Origin: WTGU01 sp965242855 | Lineage (GTDB): Bacteria > Pseudomonadota > Alphaproteobacteria > UBA828 | DNA: 64,000 bases | Direction of reading: 5' to 3' | Assembly: GCA_965242855.1 (NCBI GenBank) | Contig: OZ251509.1 | Coordinates: 3,286,001-3,350,000, forward strand | In this document: positions 35,774-44,739 of the stretch, one piece after another | Layout: each line of letters opens with the position of its first letter | How positions within the stretch are numbered: the first letter of the stretch is position 1 | Translations under genes and position numbers: made by a program | Notes under the pieces: generated by a model | What the model was told of the DNA's origin: nothing | Seen by the model: the letters and a program-made list of their open reading frames with translations, nothing else | Database searches by the model: none

Positions 35774-36265
35774 ATGACCGAATACAAGACCGAGCTGGGG
35801 TCCCTCGAGAGCTACCGCAAGGGCGGGGTCCACGTCATCGACGACGACCCGCGCAACTACGTCTTTTCCAACGTGTTCGAGGTCGCCCGCAAATCCGCGC
35901 CGTTCGAGCGGGTGTGCGTGGCGAAGAACATGGAATACGTCGTCGAGATCATGCAGGCCGAGGGCGCGTCGCCATGGTTCACGGCGGGGCACGATGAATT
36001 CGCCCTGTGCCTGGACGGCACCGTCGAGGTGACGCTCGCCCGGCACGCGGGCGCGGCGCCGGAAGGCGACGGCGCAAGGCGGCTCGCCGGCGAGCCGGAC
36101 GGGCCGCGCATGGGGCAGATCAAGGCCGGGCGCGGCCATCTGGCGCTGCTGCCGGGCGGCGCGGCCTACCGGATCGCGGCGGCGCGGCCGAGCGTCGTCC
36201 TGTTTCAGTCGGTCGACGGCCCTCTCACCGCCCACAAATGGGCCGAAATCTGCCAGACCGCCTGA
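35774..36265 (+). CDS. hapC: hydroquinone 1,2-dioxygenase small subunit (HapC/PnpC-like)
   Basis: 163-residue cupin-like protein, about 18 kDa, matching the small subunit of two-component hydroquinone dioxygenases (alpha subunit about 19 kDa). The N-terminus TEYKTELGSLESYRKGG and a cupin segment WFTAGHDEFALCLDG are visible. The partner gene follows 32 nt later. The enzyme opens the hydroquinone ring to 4-hydroxymuconic semialdehyde. Assignment rests on the pair rather than on this subunit alone. Confidence 0.8.
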   Translation: MTEYKTELGSLESYRKGGVHVIDDDPRNYVFSNVFEVARKSAPFERVCVAKNMEYVVEIMQAEGASPWFTAGHDEFALCLDGTVEVTLARHAGAAPEGDGARRLAGEPDGPRMGQIKAGRGHLALLPGGAAYRIAAARPSVVLFQSVDGPLTAHKWAEICQTA

Positions 36266-36297
36266 AGGGCACCGGCAAGGGAACGGAGGGAAGAGCG

Positions 36298-37281
36298 ATG
36301 GCGGCACGGACGGCCCACGAGGCCACCGATCCCGACAACTACACCGGCTACCGGACGTTTCGCATCGGCGGCTTCGACTTCCGGCGCGACGAGTATTTCG
36401 CCCATATCGCCTGGCCCGGCGGCGCGCATCTGATGCCGGTGGACGCCTTCCTGCGCGCACTGGTGCGCGTGGTGGCGTGGAATTTCTTCTACGGCACGCT
36501 CAACTTCGACGACGTGTTCGGCACCACCAACCTCTACGGCCGCGTCGAGCTCTATGTCGGGCGCTTCAACGACGCCTACCGCGCCAACGGCCGCGACTAC
36601 CGGGAGACCATCGATTCCGACGACCTGATGCGCCTCTTCAAGGCGATGCTCGACGACTGGATCAACGCCGGCTACGACCCGTTCGCCGCGCCGCAGGAGA
36701 CGGGACAGCCCTTCGGCCGCAAGGACGGGCGCAACGCGGACGCGCTCGGCCGCGAGCGCGTGATGGCGAAGCGCATGGTCGGGCTGCCCGGCGACGCGCC
36801 GCTGCGCACCGACGCGAACGGCTATCCCGTCAACCGCATGTTCGCCGACGTCTCCCAGGAGGAGCCCGAGATCGAGGCCGAGCCGGGATTCGAGGGAGAA
36901 GTGCGGGCGTTCAACCTCTTCGCCTACCTGTCGCGCTCCGACGTGACGTGGAACCCCTCCGTCTGCACCGTTCTGCGAGACAGCCTGTTCTGCCCGACTT
37001 CGGAGGAGTTCACTCTGCCGGTCGAGCACGGCAACGACCGCGTCGAGTGGTTCATTCAGCTTTCCGACGAGATCGTCTGGGAGGTCAAGGACAAGGAGAG
37101 CGGCGATCCCCGGGCGGTGGTGACCATGCGCGCGGGCGACGTCGCCTGCATGCCGGCCGACATCCGCCACCAGGGGTTCTCGCCCAAGCGCTCGATGCTG
37201 CTGGTCTGGGAGAACGCCTCGCCGGCGCTGCCCGAGATGGTCGCCAAGGGCGAGGCGCCGATCGTCCCCGTCCGCTTCTGA
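36298..37281 (+). CDS. hapD: hydroquinone 1,2-dioxygenase large subunit (HapD/PnpD-like)
   Basis: 327 residues, the expected size of the catalytic subunit. H244, N246, E250 and H291 reproduce the spacing (0, +2, +6, +47) of the four iron ligands I recall for PnpD (His256, Asn258, Glu262, His303), which supports an intact Fe(II) site. The ATG at 36298 follows a ggaggg site. With the CoA-transferase genes just downstream it fits hydroquinone degradation through 3-oxoadipate. Semialdehyde dehydrogenase and maleylacetate reductase genes are not in the window. Confidence 0.85.
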   Translation: MAARTAHEATDPDNYTGYRTFRIGGFDFRRDEYFAHIAWPGGAHLMPVDAFLRALVRVVAWNFFYGTLNFDDVFGTTNLYGRVELYVGRFNDAYRANGRDYRETIDSDDLMRLFKAMLDDWINAGYDPFAAPQETGQPFGRKDGRNADALGRERVMAKRMVGLPGDAPLRTDANGYPVNRMFADVSQEEPEIEAEPGFEGEVRAFNLFAYLSRSDVTWNPSVCTVLRDSLFCPTSEEFTLPVEHGNDRVEWFIQLSDEIVWEVKDKESGDPRAVVTMRAGDVACMPADIRHQGFSPKRSMLLVWENASPALPEMVAKGEAPIVPVRF

Positions 37282-37297
37282 CCGCGCCGGGGCGGCG

Positions 37298-38152
37298 ATG
37301 GCCGAGATCGCGCCGCTCCGGGAGGCGGTGCCCGCCCTCATCCACGACGGCGATACGGTCGCCATGGAGGGCTTCACCCACCTGATCCCCCATGCCGCCG
37401 GCCACGAGGTGATTCGCGCAGGCCTCGAGGACCTGACGGCCGTCCGCATGACGCCGGACCTGATCTACGACCAGCTCATCGGCATGGGCTGCGTCCGCCG
37501 CCTGGTCTTCTCCTGGGGCGGCAATCCGGGAGTCGGCTCGCTGCACCGCTTCCGCGACGCGGTCGAGAACGGCTGGCCCCGCCCGCTCGAGATCGAGGAG
37601 CGCAGCCACGCCGATCTCGCCAACGCCTATGTCGCGGGCGCGAGCGGGCTCCCCTTCGCGGCACTGCGGGGCTACGCCGGCTCGGACCTGCCGGCGCACA
37701 ACCCGCTCATCAGGACGATCGCCTGCCCCTTCACCGGCGAGGAACTCGCGGCCACGCCCGCCGTCCGCCCCGACGTCGCGGTGATCCATGCCCAGCAGGC
37801 GGACCGCAAGGGCAACGTCATGCTGTGGGGAATCTCCGGCGTGCAGAAGGAAGCCGTCCTCGCCGCCCGGCGCGCGATCGTCACGGTCGAGGAGATCGTG
37901 GACCGTCTGGAGCCGCGCGCGAACGCCGTGGTGCTGCCGCGTTGGGCCGTGAGCGTCGTCTGCCCCGAGCCCGGCGGCGCCCGCCCGTCCTACGCGCTCG
38001 ACTACTACCGGCGGGACAACGGCTTCTACGAGGCTTGGGACGCGATCGCGCGGGAGCGGGAGCGCTTCACCGCGTGGATGGAGCGCCACGTGCGCGGCAC
38101 CGGCGATTTCGCCGGCTACGAGCGGAGCGTCGCCGGGGCCGCCCATGGCTGA
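37298..38152 (+). CDS. catI: 3-oxoadipate-type CoA-transferase subunit A (CatI/GctA fold)
   Basis: 284-residue family I CoA-transferase A subunit with the glycine/threonine-rich start (DGDTVAMEGFTHLIP) and GCVRRLVFSWGGN block. Together with the next gene it should move CoA from succinyl-CoA to an acid. Placement after the hydroquinone dioxygenase genes suggests 3-oxoadipate; glutaconate or another acid remains possible. The gene overlaps subunit B by 8 nt. Confidence 0.8.
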   Translation: MAEIAPLREAVPALIHDGDTVAMEGFTHLIPHAAGHEVIRAGLEDLTAVRMTPDLIYDQLIGMGCVRRLVFSWGGNPGVGSLHRFRDAVENGWPRPLEIEERSHADLANAYVAGASGLPFAALRGYAGSDLPAHNPLIRTIACPFTGEELAATPAVRPDVAVIHAQQADRKGNVMLWGISGVQKEAVLAARRAIVTVEEIVDRLEPRANAVVLPRWAVSVVCPEPGGARPSYALDYYRRDNGFYEAWDAIARERERFTAWMERHVRGTGDFAGYERSVAGAAHG

Positions 38153-38927
38153 ACCGGGCTTCACCGCCGACGAGATGATGACGGTCGCCGCGTCCCGCCT
38201 GCTCGGCGACGGCACGGTCTGCTTCGTCGGCATCGGGCTGCCGAGCGCCGCGGCCAATCTGGCCCGCGCGACGCACGCGCCGGACGTGGTGCTGATCTAC
38301 GAATCCGGCACGATCGGCGCGAAGCCCGGCGTCCTGCCGCTTTCCATCGGCGACGGCGAGCTCGCCGAGACGGCCGACACGGTGGTCTCGACGCCGGAGA
38401 TCTTCCGCTACTGGCTCCAGGGCGGGCGCATCTCGGTGGGCTTTCTCGGCGCGGCCCAGATCGACCGTTTCGGCAACATCAACACGACGGTCATCGGGCC
38501 CTACGAGAGACCGAAGGTCCGTCTGCCCGGCGCGGGCGGTGCGCCGGAGATCGCGGCGTTCGCCGGCGAGGTCTTCGTCATCGCCCGGCACTCGCCGCGC
38601 GCCTTCGTCGAGCGGGTCGATTTCGTGACGTCCGCCGGCCATCGCGCGGGCGGCGACTGGCGCCGGCGCGCCGGTCTGCCGGGCCTGGGACCGACCAAGG
38701 TGATTACGGATCTGGGGGTGCTGGAGCCCGACCCGGAGAGCCGCGAGCTCGTGCTCACCCGCGTCCATCCGGGCGCGACGGCCGACGGCGCGCGCGCCGC
38801 CACCGGCTGGCCCCTGAAGGTCGCCGAACCGCTCGCCGTAGCACCGCCGCCGACGGACGCGGAACTCGCGGCCCTCCGCGCCCTCCACGAACGCACCGCC
38901 GCCGCCCGCAGCAGCCGGGTTGCGTAA
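38145..38927 (+). CDS. catJ: 3-oxoadipate-type CoA-transferase subunit B (CatJ fold)
   Basis: 260-residue B subunit with the catalytic glutamate E53 in YESGTIG, which forms the glutamyl-CoA thioester. It starts inside the 3' end of subunit A, so the two are coupled. The GxGLP segment near 30 and STPEIFRYWLQGG are typical of the CatJ group. Confidence 0.8.
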   Translation: MAEPGFTADEMMTVAASRLLGDGTVCFVGIGLPSAAANLARATHAPDVVLIYESGTIGAKPGVLPLSIGDGELAETADTVVSTPEIFRYWLQGGRISVGFLGAAQIDRFGNINTTVIGPYERPKVRLPGAGGAPEIAAFAGEVFVIARHSPRAFVERVDFVTSAGHRAGGDWRRRAGLPGLGPTKVITDLGVLEPDPESRELVLTRVHPGATADGARAATGWPLKVAEPLAVAPPPTDAELAALRALHERTAAARSSRVA

Positions 38928-39006
38928 GGCGCAGCCGTAAGCGACGCTTTTCGATCCCTACCGCGGGCCAGCGCCTTCCGGACCGAAAACACGGGGGGAG
39001 AAACCC

Positions 39007-39105
39007 ATGAGAAGCCTGACGATAGCGGCCTGCCTGCTGGTCGCCGCGTGCAACGTGAAGAACGCACGATGGTATGGGTACGGAGACGCCCGGCTTCTTC
39101 GATAA
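39007..39105 (+). CDS. 32-residue candidate lipoprotein upstream of cytochrome c
   Basis: A short frame (ATG 39007, TAA 39103-39105) with a strong ribosome-binding site (ggggggaga, 5 nt before the ATG). It encodes a minimal signal peptide with lipobox LVAAC (C15) and an 18-residue mature part rich in Arg, Tyr and Trp. It ends 15 nt before the cytochrome c gene. The combination of strong site, lipobox and operon position makes chance less likely. I know no family for it. Confidence 0.55.
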   Translation: MRSLTIAACLLVAACNVKNARWYGYGDARLLR

Positions 39106-39120
39106 AGAGGCGGATCGGAA

Positions 39121-39528
39121 ATGAAAGCGCGCGGCCTCGTCGCCGCAGCCATGGCTGCGGCCGCGGCCACCGGGTGGGCGCTGTGGCCGGACGGCGACCG
39201 GCATCCCGTCGAAAGCACGGAAGCGGGTCTCGTGCTCCCTGAATTGTCCGCCGCGGCCGCGACGGGCGAAAGGCTGTTCGAAAAGAACTGCATCGCGTGC
39301 CATGGCCGCGCCGCGGCCGGGTCGGCCAACGGGCCGCCGCTCGTCCACAGGCTCTACGAACCGGGCCATCATTCCAATGCCGCTTTCCAATTCGCGGCGA
39401 GAAATGGTGTCCGCGCGCATCATTGGCAATTCGGCGACATGCCGCCCGTCGCAGGCGTCTCGGAAGGCGAGGTCGCCCTGATTACCACCTATGTCCGCGA
39501 ACTTCAGCGCGCCAACGGGATTCGTTGA
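39121..39528 (+). CDS. membrane-anchored c-type cytochrome
   Basis: 135 residues: N-terminal hydrophobic anchor or signal (about 5-22), then a class I cytochrome c fold with the heme motif C57-I-A-C60-H61 and the likely axial Met107 (GDMPPV). It should face the periplasm and pass electrons to an oxidase or reductase. It forms a two-gene unit with the tiny lipoprotein before it. The electron partner is not visible. Confidence 0.88.
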   Translation: MKARGLVAAAMAAAAATGWALWPDGDRHPVESTEAGLVLPELSAAAATGERLFEKNCIACHGRAAAGSANGPPLVHRLYEPGHHSNAAFQFAARNGVRAHHWQFGDMPPVAGVSEGEVALITTYVRELQRANGIR

Positions 39529-39574
39529 TCGCGGGGCGAGAGGCACCGCGCAAGCGAACGGCGCCCGGGCGAGG

Positions 39575-40015
39575 TCACCACTCGCCGGTGTTTTCCATGC
39601 TCTTCCACGGCTCCGCAGGGGCAAGGGGGGCGCCCTTTTGCAGGAGCTCGATGGAGATGCCGTCCGGTGAGCGAATGAAGGCCATGTGGCCGTCCCGCGG
39701 CGGGCGGTTGATGGTCACGCCCTTGTCCCGCAGCCCGGCGCAGGTCGCGTAGATGTCGTCCACCCGGTAGGCGAGATGGCCGAAATTGCGCCCGCCGGCG
39801 AGCTCTTCCCGGTCCCAGTTCCAGGTGAGCTCGACCAGCGGCGCCTGCTCGTTTTTCGCCCGCGTCACGTCGCCGGGCGCCGAGAGGAAGACCAGGGTGA
39901 ACCGGCCCTGTTCGCTCTCGTAGCGGCGCGTTTCGACCAGTCCGAGCTTGCCGCAGTAGAAATCGAGAGCTTCCTCGAGATCGCCGACGCGAACCATCGT
40001 ATGCAGATATTCCAC
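39575..40015 (-). CDS. gloA: glyoxalase I-like VOC protein (lactoylglutathione lyase)
   Basis: 146 residues with two beta-alpha-beta-beta-beta units. The metal-site candidates are H6 in the first unit, a glutamate in VELTWNW, H79 in NFGHLAYRV, and the glutamate in SIELLQ, matching the His-Glu-His-Glu set of glyoxalase I. It detoxifies methylglyoxal with glutathione. The terminal WKSMENTGEW tail is seen in alphaproteobacterial GloA. Confidence 0.88.
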   Translation of the reverse strand: MEYLHTMVRVGDLEEALDFYCGKLGLVETRRYESEQGRFTLVFLSAPGDVTRAKNEQAPLVELTWNWDREELAGGRNFGHLAYRVDDIYATCAGLRDKGVTINRPPRDGHMAFIRSPDGISIELLQKGAPLAPAEPWKSMENTGEW

Positions 40016-40054
40016 GGGTCGTTCCTTCTTCCCTGGATCTTCTTTGGATAGAGG

Positions 40055-42486
40055 TCAAAGCGGGCGCAGGACGAGGGTGCCGATGGCGCCTTCGTCGATG
40101 CGGGCGCGCTCGGTCATCATCGGCAGATAGCGCCCGTCGCGCCAGGCTTCGGAGAAATCCTCGTAGTGGGGAGAGAACGGGTTCCCCGATTGGCCGGTGC
40201 TCTGGATGAAGACCGAGCGCGCCGGATCGCCGAGGTCGTAGACGGCCCGATAGCCGGCGCCGTGGTTCTGCGCGAACGGATGCTCGGGATCGCTCACGTC
40301 GAAGCCGCCGGCCTTCACCGTTTCCTTCTCCCCGCCGCTCGGCAGCTTGACCTCGAACCAGGAGCCGATGAGGGGAATCTCCCCCAGGACGCGGTTCTTC
40401 ATCCAGGCGACATGGGCCTCGCCCCAGCGCCAGTCGTCCATGTCCGCGCCGTAGCGGGCGGCCAGATCGGCCAGGGCGGCGTCGAGCGCAGCACCGGCGA
40501 CGGCACCGCAACCCTCCGGCGCATCGGTGGTCACCACGTCGCACCAGCCGGTGCGCTCGGTCAGGATGCGGTGCAGCGCCTCGGTGCGGATTTTCCAGTA
40601 ATCCTCAAAGACGGGGCCGAGCTCGTCGGCCAGGAGCGCCCGCATCAATTCCCGCAGCCACGCGACGTAGATCAGCGGCTCGGCGCGGGCGCGGTCCATG
40701 ACGTGGTCCCACCGCGCGAGCAGGTCGAGCGCCTGGCGCCCGGCGGCGCTCTCCGGCGCGGCCGCCTCCAGGAGCACAGGCAGCAGCCGCGCCGCGGCGA
40801 GGCTCGTCACGTCCTGCTGGATGGCGATGAAGCTCTCCACGTCGTGCTTCGGCGAGGCGTCAAGCAACGCCTCGATCCGCCCGGCGCGGTAGGGCGGGGT
40901 CCAGTCGTCGGTGAGGAAGAACGGGTAATCCGGCTCGACCACCCGGTTGTTGGCGGTGACGATGCGCCCACCCGCCGGGTTGTAGGCGCGCGGCAGCGCG
41001 GCGAACGGCACCCGGTCCACCCAGTCGTGGCTTCCGGTCCATCCCGGCGCCGGCATGTGCCCTGGCCGGATGCGCGGATCGGCACCCGCCCCGGCGCGAC
41101 GAAGCCGATGTTCCCGAAGCGGTCGGCGAAGACGATGTTCTGCTGCGGCACCGCCATGTCGCGGAGCGCCGCGACGAAGCCGTCCCAGTCGCTGGCGCCC
41201 GCGGCGCGGACCAGCGCGCCCGCCGTCCGGTCGTCCGCGTCGAGGGCGGTCCAGGCGAAGGCGAGGACGTGGCCCGGCTCGAGGAAGGAATCGCTCTCCT
41301 CGATCAGGTCGGAGACCACCGGCCCGTGGCGCGTCTCGCGCACCGGGAGCGCGACCGGATCGCCCCCCGAGACGCGGATGGTCTCGGTGCGGGTCTTGAA
41401 GGGCAGGCTGCCGCCGGGCGCCAGATAGCGCGCCGGATCGTCCGGGTCGATCCGCTCGACGAACAGGTCCTGGACGTCCGGCCCGGTGTTAGTGAAGCCC
41501 CAGGCGAAATCGCCCGTCCGGCCGAGCACCGGGAAGGGAAGCCCCGGCAGGGTCGCCCCCATGATCTCGAAGTCGCCGGCGCGGACATGGGCAAGATACC
41601 AGACGCTCGGGATCGAAAGCCCGAGATGGGGATCGTTGGCGAGCAACGGCTTGCCGGATTCCGTGTGGGCGCCGGAGAGCGCCCAGTTGTTGGAGCCGAG
41701 CCCGGCAGGCGGCCCTTCCGGCAAGGCTGCCGCCAGCGCCTCGAAATCGATGCCGGCGACGTCGATTTCGGGTCGCGCGACGGTGGGCGCACCGGACTCC
41801 GGCGCCGCCGGCGCGTCTCCCGGATAGGGGGCCCAGAGATCCCGGAGCTGCGCTTCGTCCAGCCGCCCGGCGAGACGGGCGCGGAGGAGCTCGTCGCGGA
41901 AGTTGTCGCCCAGATCCCAGGCCATCATCTTGAGCCAGACCAAGCTGTCGGCCGGCCGCCACGGCTCGGGATCGTGGCCGAGCAGGACGAACTCCGGCGG
42001 AAGCAGGCCCGAGCGGCCCTCCAGATAGGCGTTGACGCCCGCCGCGTAGGCTTCGTAGATCGCCTGGACCTCCGGCGAGAGCGCCGCGAAATTGCGCTCG
42101 GCGACGCGGTAAACGCCGAGCGTCCGCAGGAAGCGATCGGTCTTCAGGCCCCGCTCGCCGAACACCTCCGAAAGCCGCGCCGCGCCGATCCGCCGCTGCA
42201 GCTCCATCTGCCAGAGCCTGTCCTGCGCGTGGACGAAGCCCATGGCGAAGGCGGCGTCCCTGGGCGAGCGGGCGTAGACGTGCGGGATCGCGTGGGCGTC
42301 CCGGACGATCTCCACCGGCGCCTCCAGCCCGGCGACTCTCTCCTCGCCGTCGTAGGAAGGGAGCGTGAGCCAGGAACAGGCGCCGGCGGCGACCAGGATC
42401 GCGATCAGCAAGGTGCCGACGCCGGCGCCGAGCCAGCGGAGCCGGAAGCCCCGCCGCCGGCGCCTCCCGCGGCTCGCCACCGGCAT
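40055..42486 (-). pseudogene. penicillin acylase-family Ntn hydrolase with a single-base frameshift
   Basis: Encodes an N-terminal hydrophobic segment (about 18-38), alpha chain, the nucleophile region GLGSNNWALSG and beta chain. The frame breaks near 41057-41061: the first part runs to ...RVPIRASGQG and the remainder continues in the next frame as MPAPGWTG. Adding one base restores a GQGHMPAPG-type join, so about 810 codons were intact apart from one lost base. Either a sequencing error or a recent mutation. It would hydrolyse N-acyl compounds such as acyl-homoserine lactones or penicillin. The start overlaps the CaiB-like gene stop by 1 nt. Confidence 0.85.
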
Positions 42487-43631
42487 CACTCCGCCGCCCG
42501 GCCCAGGATCACGCGCCGGTGTCCGTCCAGGTCGGGCGCCGGCGGGCGCTCGGGCGGGTCGCGATAGGGCGAGAGCTTGATCGGGTTCCCGGCCATCCGC
42601 ACCCGGCCGGCGAGGGCGTCGGCCGCTTCGACGATCATGTTCCGGGCCGCCAAGTGCCGATCCGCCACCACCTCCTCGACCGTGTTGATCGGCGCACAGG
42701 GCACGCCGGCACCCCCCAGGACGGAGAGCCAGTGCGCGGTCGGGCGGGTCGTCAGCCGGGTTTCGAGCGCGGTTTGCAGGGCCTCGATGTTGGCGTTGCG
42801 GGCGGCGTTGTCGGCGAAACGCGCATCGTCGGCGAGCGCGGGACGATCCAGCGCGGTGCAGAGCTTGACGAACAGCGCGTCGTTGCCGGCGGCGACGACC
42901 ATGTGGCCGTCGGCCGTGGCGTAGGACTGGAACGGCGCGATCGAGGGGTGGCGCGCGCCGAGCGGGCCGGGGACCTCGCCCGAGGCGAAATAGCGGGCCA
43001 GCGCGTTCTCCAGGATCGCGACCTGGCAATCGAGCATCGAGACGTCCACCTTCATTCCGGCCCCGGAGATCGTACGCCGATAGAGCGCGCCGCCGATTCC
43101 GATGGCGGTGAACAGGCCGGCCACGATGTCGCCGATGGAGCTTCCCACCCGTGTCGGCGGCCCGCCGGGGTGTCCGGTCAGGCTCATGATACCGCCCATG
43201 GCCTGCACCACCAAATCGTACGCCGGGCGCCCGGCGTAGGGGCCGGTATGGCCGAAGCCGGAACAGGCCGCGTAGACGAGCCGCGGGAAGCGCGGGTGCA
43301 GCGTCTCCCAACCGTAGCCCAGCCGCTCCATGGCGCCGGCCCGGAAGTTCTCGACGAGGACGTCGGCGCCCTCCAGCAGGCTTTCGAAGAGCCGGCGGTC
43401 GGCTTCGGCCTTGAGGTCGAGGGCAACGCTCTCCTTGCCCCGGTTGATCGACATGAAGTAGGCGGACTTGCCTTCGACGAAGGGGCCGAAGGCGCGGGAA
43501 TCGTCGCCCGTCCCCGGCCTCTCGACCTTGATCACGCGGGCGCCGAGATCGGCCAGGACCATGGTGCAATAGGGCCCCGCCAGGACGCGCGTCAGGTCGA
43601 TCACGGTGACGCCGTTCAGCGGGCCGTCCAT
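42486..43631 (-). CDS. CaiB/BaiF family (class III) CoA-transferase
   Basis: 381 residues with the family N-terminus GVTVIDLTRVLAGPYCTMVLADLGA, a conserved INRGKESVALDLK and the likely catalytic D139 in YDLVVQAMGG. Transfers CoA between carboxylic acids; the substrate is unknown. It is probably cotranscribed with the acylase downstream. ATG 43631 is preferred; GTG 43637 is two codons earlier. No start is preceded by an ideal site. Confidence 0.9.
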   Translation of the reverse strand: MDGPLNGVTVIDLTRVLAGPYCTMVLADLGARVIKVERPGTGDDSRAFGPFVEGKSAYFMSINRGKESVALDLKAEADRRLFESLLEGADVLVENFRAGAMERLGYGWETLHPRFPRLVYAACSGFGHTGPYAGRPAYDLVVQAMGGIMSLTGHPGGPPTRVGSSIGDIVAGLFTAIGIGGALYRRTISGAGMKVDVSMLDCQVAILENALARYFASGEVPGPLGARHPSIAPFQSYATADGHMVVAAGNDALFVKLCTALDRPALADDARFADNAARNANIEALQTALETRLTTRPTAHWLSVLGGAGVPCAPINTVEEVVADRHLAARNMIVEAADALAGRVRMAGNPIKLSPYRDPPERPPAPDLDGHRRVILGRAAE

Positions 43632-44292
43632 GGTCACCGCGGCGGCCTCCCGTCGTGGGCGACAGCGGTCGGGCCCGGAACACGAGGGTGGCGCCGAGAA
43701 CCGCGGAGGCGCGACGCCCGGGTGTCGTCCGGGATGTCGCAAAGACGCGCGACGCCGCATCGCGTACTATCGCTCATGCACCGTTGCCGTCGTTTCGCCG
43801 AAGCGCCATGCCCGACCCTGCCGCATGGCCCCCATCGTAGCATGGCTCTCGTCCGCCAGCGACCTCGCGCGCATTTCCTGCGGAGCGTCCGGTTGACCCC
43901 GCAGTCTCCAAGTCGCTACACTCAAGCTGAGCAGCACCCTCTGTTCGGCTTGAGTTTTTTTCGAATCGACGGAGGCATCGGCGCGCCTGCTGGCTGGATG
44001 AGAACGAGTTGTGAGGGGCGTGGGGCCTCCTTGCGTTCGCCGCCGTTCCAGATGGTCGTCATCTTCCCCATCTGTGTGGGCGCCGGCATGGGCCGTGCGG
44101 GGGTCGTGGGCGCGTGCTCAAAGCGGGCGGGCAAGGCCGCGCCGATGCCCCTGCGGGTGTATCGGCGTTCCTGGGGGGGATATGGGCCGGCGGTTCGCGT
44201 CTTCCTTTGGACGCCGGAAGATTGGGCGGCGACCGAGAAAGTGTTGGCGCGGCGGGCTTGAAGGGACGCACGGCGTCCCTATCGTTCCGGCG
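43632..44292. other. 660-bp region without a convincing gene
   Basis: Lies between the CoA-transferase start and the first island gene. It contains a strong rightward terminator hairpin (43920-43961). A rightward frame of 87 codons (ATG 43998 to TGA 44261) follows that hairpin, with no recognisable domain and a weak start. Nothing else here looks coding. A short inverted repeat GGGACGC-ACG-GCGTCCC lies at 44266-44282 just past the 3' end of the leftward gene. Confidence 0.4.
43920..43961 (+). terminator. rho-independent terminator (rightward)
   Basis: Stem ACTCAAGC (43920-43927) and GCTTGAGT (43948-43955) around a 20-nt loop, followed by seven T's. No annotated rightward gene precedes it, so it may end an unannotated small RNA starting in the 43.64-43.9 kb gap. 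Confidence 0.75.
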
Positions 44293-44547
44293 CTACCCGA
44301 ATAGCTGCGCCAAGCCGACGAAGGCGGCGGTGATGATGCCGGCGCTGGCGAGTGCGCCGACGACGATGCTGGCAACCTTGATGACATCGGCTTTGAGTTC
44401 CTTGAGGTCGGCCTTGAGTTCCTTGAAGTCGACCTTGCTTGCAAGGGTGTCCTTGAGGTCGACCTTGAGTTCGGCAAGGTCGCGCTTGGTCGCAAACTCG
44501 TGGGAAGCGGCTTCGTCTCCGGACGCGCGTTGGGCTACGCTGGCCAT
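44293..44547 (-). CDS. small coiled-coil membrane protein, DUF1640/CCDC90-like (copy 1)
   Basis: 84 residues: an N-terminal charged coiled coil with repeating (D/E)LKADLKELKAD heptads (about 20-55) and one C-terminal membrane helix (about 57-82). This is the layout of bacterial DUF1640/CCDC90 proteins, whose role is unknown. A gggagg site lies 7 nt before the ATG. It is the downstream copy of a tandem pair; the second lies 190 bp upstream on the transcript. Confidence 0.65.
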   Translation of the reverse strand: MASVAQRASGDEAASHEFATKRDLAELKVDLKDTLASKVDFKELKADLKELKADVIKVASIVVGALASAGIITAAFVGLAQLFG

Positions 44548-44574
44548 GGCGTCCTCCCTTGGCCGGTCGCCTTA

Positions 44575-44603
44575 CCGTGACGCGGCGGCGGGGTGCGCGT
44601 CAA
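44575..44603 (-). promoter_or_regulatory. candidate promoter of coiled-coil gene copy 1
   Basis: On the minus strand TTGACG (44603-44598) and TCACGG (44580-44575) are 17 bp apart, 28 bp before the ATG. The same elements with the same spacing precede copy 2, which supports function. The -10 element is far from the standard consensus. Confidence 0.45.
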
Positions 44604-44739
44604 GCGGGTTGTTCCGGCCTGCCTTGCCGCCGTCCGTAGGCGTGTGCGGACGGCGCGCTTGCCGGCGACGTGCGGCGGCTTCGGGTTGCGCCGGCGGCGG
44701 GCTTGAAGGGACGGGCGTTCGGACGGCGCGGGCTTCGGG

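Noticed and set aside
40166..41428. Long rightward open frame opposite the penicillin acylase gene
   Set aside because: Antisense to an acylase with recognisable motifs; no start signal or domain of its own.
43893..43921. TTGACC-17-CTACAC as a promoter for the terminator-ended transcript
   Set aside because: The -10 overlaps the 5' arm of the hairpin, so a transcript from it would lack half of the stem.
43998..44261. 87-codon rightward frame after the terminator
   Set aside because: Weak start, no domain, composition like random GC-rich sequence; kept only as a note in the spacer entry.
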